A stretch of DNA of 64,000 nt from Lyophyllum atratum (taxonomy: Eukaryota > Basidiomycota > Agaricomycetes > Agaricales > Lyophyllaceae), in NCBI GenBank assembly GCA_014905825.1, contig JACGCN010000062.1, positions 1-64,000 on the forward strand, given 5' to 3'. The stretch's first letter is position 1. Each line of letters begins with the position of its first letter. Below, one piece after another: positions 55,719-64,000 of the stretch. The notes under the pieces were generated by a model. It was not told the origin of the DNA and did no database searches. It saw only the letters and a list, made by a program, of their open reading frames with translations. The translations under genes and the position numbers were made by a program.

Positions 55719-57314
55719 ATGGAATTTGCCCGTAAGGGCTTACCGACTCTTGATCGACTCGTACACTCTCGTCAGGGCCGTACTAGTATCGAGACACTGT
55801 TACAACTCATCGAACGAAAACACTTGGAGTGCGCATATCCCGTATACGAACGTGCGACCGACAGCTTGTATTTTTTGAAGGACACTTGGAGGGCCGAGGG
55901 CCTCGAGAAAGAGTCTGCAATTCTCAGGGAGCTCCAAGCGGCGAAGGTGCAACATATCCCAGGATTGGTTTGTGGCGATGATCTTCCCGGCGACGCTACC
56001 GTGACAGATCTCTATGTTCCTGTTCAAGCAGATACTAGTGAGACTGGTCCCCCAGCCACTGATTCCGCTGCTGCTAGTATAGCCATCTCTTCGCAGCCAG
56101 ACAGCACCCTCCCTGCAGTGTCCATTCGCGTCAGCGCGCAGAATGATCACACCACAGCTACTCCCAAGAAAGATGCACCCTGGAGACGTGGTACCAATTG
56201 GAGACGAATCATCCGTCGATACCACCATCGTATGATCACGAACGTCATCGGTCACCACCTCAAAAGGTTTCCCTCCTCGAAGGAAATGATGCAGGCCATT
56301 TCCGACGCGTTCACAGGTCTGTCTGCTCCTCAGTTCCTTTTCTTCTTACTGAGTTTTCTCTGGCAGCGCATCAGCAAGCCTATGAGAAGTGCACTATTAT
56401 CCACCAGGACATTAGTGCGCATAACATACTCATAACGGACGATGGTCGCGGCATCCTCAACGACTGGGATCTGGCAAGATACCAGAAGGACATCATTTTC
56501 AACGGGCCAAGACAACACGAACGCACAGTTGGGACATATTCTTATTTCCTTATGATCTTCTGCTAAGCAATGTCTTGTATAGGGCACCTGGCAGTTCATG
56601 TCCTGCCTTCTCCTCATGGAAAGCTCTAAGCTGCATACGATTCAAGACGACATTGAGTCCTTCCTCTACATCGTTTTTTATAATTGCCTTCGGTACCTTC
56701 CCCACGACAAACGGCCCGAGCTCAAGCTTATCATGCGGAAAATCTTCGATGATGAGGATCGCTTATCAGACGGTACCAGGTTAGGTGGCTCCAACAAAAT
56801 GTCTCTACTCCACGCGCAAGGGCGGTATTATCTTCTCCGCCCAAAAGGACTTCAACTTGACAATAACACCCCTTTGACTGGATGGCTCGAGCATATGTTC
56901 TCTGTTGTGAACGAGTGGATCCTAGCGATCGAAGATCAACACGTACACGAGGTGGACCAGACAAAGCTAGAGGGGCTACGCCTGTTTACCCATCGGTACA
57001 CTGCGGATCAATTTTTCTGGTCTCTTCAGCAAATGGGGTGGCCGTCGGGAGACAAGGCCATCGACGCCTTGGCTTCATCCTCCGGTGGGCAAAGCGGAAG
57101 CCAGGTCAGAAGCAGGGCTGAGAGCGGCATGCAGAGCAGGATCAGCGGTAGCAGCGCTCAAAAGCGCCGTCTTGCCGCCTCGCAGGACGCTGACGAGGGG
57201 TCTGGGGGATCTTCGTCTGGAAAGAGGAAGAAGAGCAAGACAAACAACTCTCAGGTGCCGGAAGGCAGTCGCTCTTTTCACAGTAGCATGGCGCCAGAGG
57301 CCAGTGGAATTTAG
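55719..57314 (+). CDS. FunK1-type protein kinase, copy D, 5'-truncated, HQD variant
   Basis: Lacks the N-terminal domain seen in copies B and C. The first ATG (55719) opens MEFARKGLPTLDRLVHSRQG, which does not match the family, before joining at CAYPVYERATDSLYFLKDTW. Kinase blocks: VQHIPGLVCGDDLPG, NWRRIIRRYHHRMITNVIGH, then after an intron (GTCTGT...GGCAG) HQQAYEKCTIIHQDISAHNI, where the catalytic HRD Arg is Gln. DWDLARYQKD, a second intron, GTWQFMSCLLLMESSKLHTI, WPSGDKAIDALASS and a Ser/Lys-rich tail follow. Open from 55719 to 57314. More diverged from A-C than they are from each other. Whether the novel 5' end is expressed is unknown. Confidence 0.7.
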
Positions 57315-57540
57315 AGCACCATTATTATCATATCTGTAGCATTATATCATCGTATGGCAGAATCATTATCGTTGAGCCCTCGACGAGTACTCCAGTACTT
57401 AATAGTATCATTTCCGACAAAGTTGATAACGCGTGCAGCAACCGGTCACCTGATACGTGACATACATGACAACTGAGGTCCTCATTTCCTTTGTCCCAAG
57501 TCTGTATCAAGTCTGCCTCTCTTCCGCCACCGCGTACAGA

Positions 57541-58099
57541 ATGCATATGCAAATCGGTAACTTCACGGCCTGGATTTCTATTGATAACGTCGAACGAACA
57601 CAGTACGCCCTTGAGTACTCCCCTGATGGTATGGTTGCGACATGCTGGATGGTGTCCGAACAGGGGAAGGTGCGCTTGCACAACAATATTTTGAGGCATT
57701 CATGGACATCAATGATCGCAGAACTTTTCTGACTCCTGGAAGGACTCTTCGCGGACATTTTCAAGCACTGGCCACGTGCTTGTGGATGGTCAGGAAGGTG
57801 GTGGGACGGTCATCTATAGTGCCAAGAAGGGGTCCCGTCCTACTTCTACTGTTTCTCGAATCGGTTACAGAACTTCAGCAACTACCATAAGACAAAGCTG
57901 GAGCTGACTGGTGATCATACGTCCCTTCTGTCGCCTGCACATCCATACTAATTACATTTTAGATGACGATCAATATTTGCACAATGCAACTTCTACAGAT
58001 CTCGGGGAAATTAAGCTTGAGATATGGAAGTGCCGAGTCGAGGGGAAATCGAAGAAATCGAAACGCCAAAGAGCTATTGCCAGGCTATGTGACCAATAA
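57541..58099 (+). pseudogene. DUF7918-like gene, short and frameshifted
   Basis: Agaricomycete DUF7918 proteins (function unknown) contain an N-terminal FxAWIxxDxxxLxxYxVE block. Here MHMQIGNFTAWISIDNVERT and GMVATCWMVSEQGK are spliced (GTGCGC...CGCAG) to NFSDSWKDSSRTFSSTGHVL. The next block, SRIGYRTSATTIR, is followed by a frame change of about 10 nt before KLELTDD. Across a further intron this continues DDQYLHNATSTDLGEIKLEI, the family's TDDDxYL...DLGEI block. It stops soon after (ARLCDQ). Shorter than usual (about 250-300 residues) and shifted, so probably not functional. Confidence 0.55.
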
Positions 58100-59858
58100 T
58101 TCGCGAACCCATGCTCTGATGAGATCAAACATGGTTCGCGAACACGCCTCTAATCACAAGGAGGGCAATTTAGAGGTGGGTTCGCGAATAGGTTCACGAA
58201 CCCTCCTTCCCGACGGCATTTGGGTCGCTCCACCAGCCGCATCGCGCCCTTCACATGCACCGCCACTCAATAAGCTCCGCTCATCGTCCGATACAGCGAT
58301 CAAAAATTTCCTTTTTTGGTCAACACTTGTCTCGACGTTTCAGCCCGATTTCCTTCATCTCCCCCGTTCACATTCGGGGCGGCCTTTGATGGCAAGTGCA
58401 AGGCTGGATGTATTGAGTGCGTGGTAGAACCAGTGGTACATGGTAGGACACAGGTGGTACACAGTAGGACACAGGTGGCACATGGGTAGGACACATCCAC
58501 CACAAAAATTAAATTCTTGTAGATTACGGCGGAAAACCAGTCGGGAAGCCTGAGAATATAGTCTCTCTATGTCTGAACACTGTCTGCAAGAATTCTATTG
58601 GGATGTGGAAAGTGGAATACTGGAACCTATCAAGCGCAGTGGTAGCACACAAGTGCAACGCAACCATCAACAGACTTCGAGATCTCATATGTATTTGTAC
58701 TTGGGAGTCTGCAACAGGTAGGAAACAGTCGGAAACATGCAAAGTAAAACACAAGTTTGTTGAATTATTTGGAGAGATCCCTTCATTTCAGCTACATAAT
58801 AGAAAGAAAATATATGGTTCAGCTTATCTTGATGTCTTAATTACCACTAGGTATAGTCAACGAAGTATTACAAGCTTCGTCGTCGTCGTTTGCGACCGTG
58901 AGGAAGCGTGTGAAATCATCTCGGCAACGACCGAGACGCCAATTCGAGTCGCCACGTATACGTTACGGTTGTATCTATTCACCTTCCCCCCATTCATCGA
59001 CATCCACTCCGCCTCCCTCTTCACGTCCACCCGAATCAAGCCCAGTACCTTTTGGTAAGTCAGCCGTCGTCACACTTTCAGGAAGTTCATTAACCCCCGT
59101 ATCTCCCTTTTTTCTAGCTGGCGTCGCAGTCAGTCTCTAGCATCCACCATCCCCCTCGTGCCGCCGCCAGGTTGTAAGGGCAAGTTTCGCGCAGACCGAC
59201 GGCAGGAGGAGGCTCAGTTACTGGTGGGGGAAGTGGAGAGGGTCGAAGGTCGACTGTTTCTTCAAATACAGGATGGTGGGGGAGGTGCAGGTCAGCCATC
59301 TGTACCCCTAGCGACTACGACGATTGGGTCACAGCGGAGGGGAGGGGTGCTGATGCACACGGGCAGGCAGTCGTGCGGCGTCGTGCTGCTCACATGTGGC
59401 ACCGTCGCACATGGGTATGGTATGAGTTCACCAGACGTCGACGGACATCGAAACTGCTGAGGAGGCTGGTGGGGGGGTTAGACACTACATACTATAGTTG
59501 TAGACATAACTAATATATGTCATTTGCTGGTTCCAGTATCTATCGAGGCAGGAGGAGAATCAGGGTGCCCATACGAGTACGACCATCTGAAGCGCGGCTA
59601 TCTAAATGGAGTTTGCCCAAATGAGGAAGTGGCGGCGCTGACGGTCTGAACGATGAGCTCGAGAGTAAAGGGAGGGCCCATCCAAATCGGGGTATATAGG
59701 CGGGACTGGGTGTGCGCAAGGGCGTAGGGTGCTTCTAACTTAGAGCAATATTCGTGAATATGCCCTTCTGATTAGAGGCAATATTCGCGAAGTCATCCTC
59801 TGAGTTAGAGGCATGTTCGCGAACCCCATCTGATCTCATCAGAGAGTGGGTTCGCGAA
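58100..59858. mobile_element. Unclassified element with inverted arrays of TTCGCGAA palindromes
   Basis: Left end: TTCGCGAA at 58100, 58135 and 58181 (plus TTCACGAA at 58193). Right end: TTCGTGAA at 59751 and TTCGCGAA at 59784, 59816 and 59851. The sequence between palindromes also matches in inverted orientation: TTCGCGAACCCA, CTCTGATGAGATCA, then ATGG-TTCGCGAACA-GCCTCTAA. No target duplication was found. The interior contains a minisatellite and short open frames without recognisable domains (58603-59058, 59158-59460). Probably a non-autonomous DNA transposon. Confidence 0.6.
58427..58500. repeat. Short minisatellite
   Basis: About three to four degenerate units of roughly 21 bp built from GGTAGGACACAGGTGGTACA, within the TTCGCGAA element. 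Confidence 0.6.
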
Positions 59859-59929
59859 GTCACGCCAGCATCAGGTGCATACATAGTATAGGTTACTACT
59901 AGTTACAAGCATACTCGGGTACATGTAAT

Positions 59930-60755
59930 TATACGCTTCCCAGGCCGACGTACTGGAGTTGGTTGTGAGGAATTGCATTATGACGGTGGTTTCCAATGTA
60001 GTAAATTTGGACTACCGATTCAATCAGCTGGTAAACATAATGCGACTCTTCAGGCTTCGAGACGCGTTCGCTCCCCTGATAGATATTGATAAGCCGTTAC
60101 AGCATAAATATAGCTACCACGCACCTTTCTGCTGAGTGGTTGACTAGCAATGTGGATTACTGTTCCACGTCGTAATGTAACGGACCCGGCTCTTCCGCCT
60201 TTGTATTCGAAATCTTCCCTCAAAAACGCGGATTCTCCTGCCTTTAGTCCGAGCGGTGAGCATGGGTTTCGATTTGCAAGGGATGGGTACATACTGAGAA
60301 GTACTCCTTGGACCTCGGTCCCCCAAGCCTTTGTGCCAATAAGATGTGCGGGACCATCGGAGACTTGATGAGTGGCAAGACAGGTTCTCGGGAGGTACGC
60401 TCACGCTTAGCCCTGACACGGTATGCTGCGTTTAGTGCTGTCAATTCGGGCGGCGCAACGCCTGCCTGGGGCTATTTCGTATGCCATAAATTCAGAGGAA
60501 GTGAGCATAACGTCTTCTGGCCTACTGTGTGGTACAACATGAGGACATCGGTAATTTCGACCGTTTCTCCAGCTGGTATGTCCACGAACTGTCCTTGAGC
60601 AGCGGCATTCAACTCTGTGGCTGGAACGGAGACAGAGAGCTTGACCCGAGTACGAGCCTTGTGAGATAGTCAGCTTCCATGAACGAAAGGTCGAGCCATC
60701 TTTCGCTCACCGGGTAGGCGGGCTGTTGATAGGTTGGGTTCGTGGTGTGTGACAT
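59930..60755 (-). CDS. Unknown small protein, multi-exon
   Basis: Not recognised. Starts MSHTTNPTYQQPAYP at 60755, spliced (GTGAGC...CACAAG) to ARTRVKLSVSVPATELNAAA and FVDIPAGETVEITDVLML. A middle junction near 60400-60520 is unclear. It resumes at HLIGTKAWGTEVQGVLLSMY, SLANRNPCSPLGLKAGESAF and TLRRGTVIHIASQPLSRK. The last intron (GTGCGT...TATCAG) is followed by GSERVSKPEESHYVYQLIES, ending LQYVGLGSV at 59930. Beta-rich, about 190 residues, no signal peptide or membrane segment. A TATATAAA box lies about 50 bp upstream of the start. Reading-frame continuity over several exons makes it a likely real gene. Confidence 0.5.
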
Positions 60756-60799
60756 TGTCGTCGTGAGGCGATGGACAGATCTGCAATTGGGAAGGGTTT

Positions 60800-60812
60800 A
60801 TATACCTATATT
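60800..60812 (-). promoter_or_regulatory. TATA box of the unknown gene at 59930-60755
   Basis: The minus strand reads GGTATATAAACCC, about 45-55 bp upstream of the ATG at 60755. This spacing is normal for a fungal TATA promoter. Confidence 0.45.
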
Positions 60813-60861
60813 GAAACCCTCATATGACTCGGTACTGGCAAGTAAGGTGTGAAATAGTACA

Positions 60862-61165
60862 GGATCCTAGACTCTTGCCATCACGAGAAGGCCATCTCAT
60901 TATGGAAGAACAGTTCGGCGCCGGGGTCCCTGTAGGGAATGTTCTATGAGTAAGTCAGTGGGTCCACAGGGAAGGGGGAATCTTGACTCAGGACTGCTCA
61001 GTTGTTGTGCCTTGAAACTATCGAATAGAAGATATTCTAGTACAGAATCTAGATAGGCATCTGGAGAAGCCATCCACTATGGAAGCACGGTTCGGCGCCA
61101 GGGTCTCCGTAGGGTATGTTCCATAAGCAACCCTTCTGTGGGTCCATAGAAAAGGGGGGATCTTG
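60862..61165. repeat. Tandem direct duplication upstream of the unknown gene
   Basis: Two diverged copies, about 60880-60985 and 61050-61165, share GAGAAG-CCATC, TATGGAAG-AC-GTTCGGCGCC, GTAGGG-ATGTTC and GTGGGTCCA-AG, then AAGGGGG and ATCTTG. No coding potential. It lies between two minus-strand genes. Confidence 0.6.
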
Positions 61166-61247
61166 GAGAAGATATACCGAGGGGCCCAGGGCAACAAAGC
61201 TTCAAATGTTGGGGCAAGCCAGAATGACAGGCGAGCACGTGGATAGA

Positions 61248-62861
61248 TTAACGATGCAAGAAAGCAGACAAAAATTGGCGAGTCATATGGGTGCTTCTAC
61301 GGATACACGCAACAGTGCGTCGTACCCAGGTATATTCACAAATGAACCGCATGAACATGGTGCTTAGCGGCAGTGGAGGTTCTCGGAAAGCAGCCCACTG
61401 TTTGATAAAAGCTGGGTCGAGCCCTTCCCATGGATCAACACGTTCCTCGTCATGCGGGCGAGGTCGAGGGGAGGCCAGTAGCTGCTCTCTAGTCGTCAGT
61501 GGGTAAACCTCTTCTTCCAAGAACCGAAGAGCCTCTGCACCCGTGAAACGTTGTGAGACAATCCGAGTTCTTAGCCTGTCAAGGAATGGCGCTAGCATAG
61601 GAAGATCTGGAGTCAAGTGCTGGAGTGGCTTCAGCGCATTGCGTCGATGAAATGTGATTGAATACATCTCACTTGATAATGATAGCGCAATAGCAATCCC
61701 AAAGAACCGACATCCCAAGCAAAGGGGTCAAAGTCGAACTCCCCTTGACAAGTATCGAGCGGCACACAACCAGGTGTTCCCTGCCAAGATTTTTGGTAAG
61801 GAAGTCTGCACTCGTCTAAGGTCCACGTTTCGGGGAACTTGGTAGCGAGGTCGAAATCGAAAAGGGCATAAGTTAGTTGCCCATTTGATCGTAGATGTAT
61901 GCGATGAGGGTTTTCGAAATCCCGACCGAACCCCGCGAAATGATTGACCAGTATGTTTCCGTTGCTGATGTCCTGAAAATGCTGAATGTGAATATGGAAA
62001 TTAGAACTGATTGTAAGAAACATACTCCGTGGGCAACCTTATGGCCGTGCAGAAATGTCAGTCCCTGAGAGATTGCAGATCAGTACTTGTGTTGAATTTC
62101 GTCGGCGGGAATCTATTATACCTTCAGCAAACATCGTATGATTTCGAGAACTTCGCTCATGCTCGAGGGAATGGGCTGTGCCCAATTATCGCCCCACCTG
62201 TTTCTATATTGAGCCGCCTGTCCAACGTTGTCATTGATGTAGCGAAACGCACCTTGGCATAACAGCAAACCAGAATTCACCGAACGGGAGCAACTCAAGT
62301 ACAGGAATGACATGATTAAAGTCTTCGTGGGACACTGGACTGCCTAGCTCATGAAGGAATTGAAAGATTTTATGCTCTTCACTGCCATCAGCGACTACCT
62401 TAATAGCCACATGCCGCCGTTGTGAATCTTGGGCGTAGAAGACATTTCCCTTGAAAAAATAAGCAATAGAATAAGAGTTCGTATTGGACGGAGTCTCACT
62501 GAATGGCCCAAGAAGGCTGCCAAAGGGGGAGTGAATTGGTAGCCGGCTACCTCCGATGCTCCTCTAACAATGGCATACGGAAATTCGGAATCGCATGATT
62601 CATCGGGGGAAAGCGAAGGTTGGGAGACGGTAGTGAGGCATCCATCTCTGTCAAGCACTGGGATGTACGGTGTATAACCGTGGCTCGAAAACCACTGACG
62701 CATAAAATCAGAATGAAATATAGCATCCCGCTTTTCAATATTGGCATCATCGCGGCGAGCTTTCAACTCCTTCTGTATCTCTGACTGTGATTCGTGAAGC
62801 AGGTTGGGACGTTGAATGATGTTGAGAAAAACTGAACGCGTACTTCCGTTGGTTCATCCAT
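61248..62861 (-). CDS. Protein-kinase-like protein (agaricomycete), HGD/DFD variant
   Basis: Starts MDEPTE at 62861, spliced (GTACGC...TCACAG) to SEIQKELKARRDDANIEKRD. The N-lobe is NSYSIAYFFKGNVFYAQDSQ then RRHVAIKVVADGSEEHKIF (VAIK lysine and alpha-C Glu). The hinge region is FGEFWFAVMPR. The C-lobe has GLTFLHGHKVAHG, spliced to DISNGNILVNHF (HGD instead of HRD, with the metal-binding Asn kept), LTYALFDFDLATKF (DFD in place of DFG), WQGTPGCVPLD and FAWDVGSLGLLLRYHY. The last exon is helical and ends FLSAFLHR at 61248. About six exons, all in frame. ATP and metal residues are present, so activity is possible. Partner and role are unknown. Distinct from the FunK1 copies. Confidence 0.72.
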
Positions 62862-62996
62862 CTTCTACGTATCTTCAACAAGAATATGGGTTGAAGGTCG
62901 TTCCGAGGTTCGCTTGAAGGTATCGATAGAACGACCTTGTGAAAATTGTAATCTGTAAAGTTCAACTGGTCCAGGTCTGGTTGGGGTTTGGTCACG

Positions 62997-63027
62997 GTAG
63001 TAGTACTAGTACTAGTAGTAGTAGTAC
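62997..63027. repeat. GTA/TAG microsatellite
   Basis: A trinucleotide run with two ACTAGT-like interruptions in the upstream region between the kinase-like gene and the KMT6-like gene. Confidence 0.7.
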
Positions 63028-63111
63028 GGCCGGCTGCCGCCACCGAAGTTCGAACTTGATGCACGTGATCGACCCACATTAACGTTACGCCGATGTCACA
63101 CCCCTATAGAA

Positions 63112-64000
63112 GTGCTTCTATTTATGGCTCTCATATGTACCATGCCGAGCGCGCCCAACATATTCATGATAAATCTTGTGGACTCAGGAGCTGTCTACAT
63201 ACGCATCAGCCCAAAATTGCACCGTTCTATTCGCCTACTATCCGTGACATGCCTCCTTAGCAACTGGCCTTGCTCTCATCCAGGGCCCTGTGATAACAAC
63301 TGCCCCTGTTTTGCTAACGACGCGCATTGTGAGCGGAGCTGCCGCTGTGACCGAAAATGCGATCATACATTGTATTTCTATCCTTCATGACGAGCGGCTA
63401 CTTACTCCAGCAGGCCTCCGCCGGTGGCGGGGATGCCAATGCGCCAAGTCTAAGCAGCAAGGCAGGCAGCATATCACATGCAAAACCTCGCGGTGCCCAT
63501 GCTATCGCGCGCACCGGGAGTGCGATCCCGAACTCTGCATCAAATGCGAAGCCAGGTCCGTATATACAGTCTTTTTCAAGTAAATCCCGACTATCCGGCC
63601 TCACCTTGTGTCTTCGTATCTCAGAGGTGGGCTCGTGATCTTCCATACCATGCCCTGCATTTCGCCCAACTAAAAAAAACTTTCATCAACACTTAGACGC
63701 TTCGTCTGATATATGCAAGAATGCTTGTATACAACGTGGTATACCCAAGGTGCGAACACTTTCCTGGCAAAAGCACGGCACGTCTGCTGACCTTGTGTGG
63801 TGCGCCCACTCAAAAGTGCACAGAGGTCCGACAGAGCGCATGGGGGTTGGGGCTATATATTGCCGAGGAGGCCAAAGAAGAGGAATTCGTCATCGGTCCG
63901 TGAAGCAAATTCTCCCCTGAACCGGTTGGCCCGAATTGACGCCTTTCCCGCATAGAATACACCGGTGAGCTCGTATACGAGGTCACTTCAATCTGCCGGG
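63112..64000 (+). CDS. KMT6/EZH2-like histone methyltransferase, partial (CXC and start of SET)
   Basis: EZH2/KMT6 methylates H3K27 for facultative heterochromatin. Two Cys-rich exons match the pre-SET CXC region: NWPCSHPGPCDNNCPCFAND, then HCERSCRCDRKC, and later RRWRGCQCAKSKQQGRQHIT, CPCYRAHRECDPELCIKC. The next pieces are ICKNACIQRGIPK, KCTEVRQSAWGLGLYIAEEA and, across an intron (GTCCGT...CGCATAG), EYTGELVYE, the beginning of SET. The gene continues past the window. The roughly 500-700-residue N-terminal half of EZH2 (SANT etc.) is not seen upstream, and the splices around 63330-63405 and 63550-63690 could not be resolved without a frame problem. It may therefore be a truncated or decaying copy. 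The start shown is only the first ATG of that frame. Confidence 0.6.

Overview
The window is nuclear DNA of a filamentous basidiomycete, most likely an agaricomycete. Genes are cut by many introns of about 45-60 nt, and the families seen are typical of that class: FunK1 kinases, DUF7918, KDZ transposons with TET/JBP genes, fungal Helitrons and F-box/LRR proteins. Roughly half of the window is mobile DNA. No rRNA, CRISPR array or bacterial-type operon was seen.

Layout. 1-1159 holds the 5' part of a broken glycoside hydrolase family 79 gene (minus strand). 1685-17526 is two complete Helitrons of one family, joined head to tail with no base between them. The downstream unit (1685-10140) is decayed: it has stops and a frameshift in the Rep-helicase, a stop in the OB-fold gene, and two inserted MITEs. 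The upstream unit (10141-17526) keeps both genes open. 17624-17724 is an intron-containing tRNA-Met. 17859-24306 is ordinary host DNA: eIF4B, an NCS1 nucleobase permease and a 2OG-Fe(II) oxygenase. 24.7-32 kb is a tandem segmental duplication carrying FunK1 kinase copies and a broken F-box gene. 32186-39343 is host DNA again: an FAD monooxygenase, a multi-pass membrane protein and an MMTAG2-family protein.

40490-51104 is a 10,615-bp KDZ-type DNA transposon with 325-bp terminal inverted repeats that look identical by eye, and a perfect 8-bp target duplication. It carries four genes that all appear open: a KDZ transposase, a TET/JBP DNA dioxygenase divergent from it, a protein with an RNase H1 N-terminal (viroplasmin-type) domain, and a helix-turn-helix/coiled-coil protein with an acidic tail. 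This is the most interesting object in the window: a recently moved transposon carrying its own DNA-base oxidase and two further nucleic-acid-related genes.

52.1-57.3 kb holds two more FunK1 copies, divergently oriented, one split by a hAT-type MITE of the same family as the one in the decayed Helitron. A broken DUF7918 gene, an unclassified element flanked by arrays of the palindrome TTCGCGAA, an unknown small gene and an intact kinase-like gene follow. The window ends inside a KMT6/EZH2-like gene (CXC region and start of SET). Exon structures were deduced by hand from splice signals and comparison between copies, so individual splice sites may be off.
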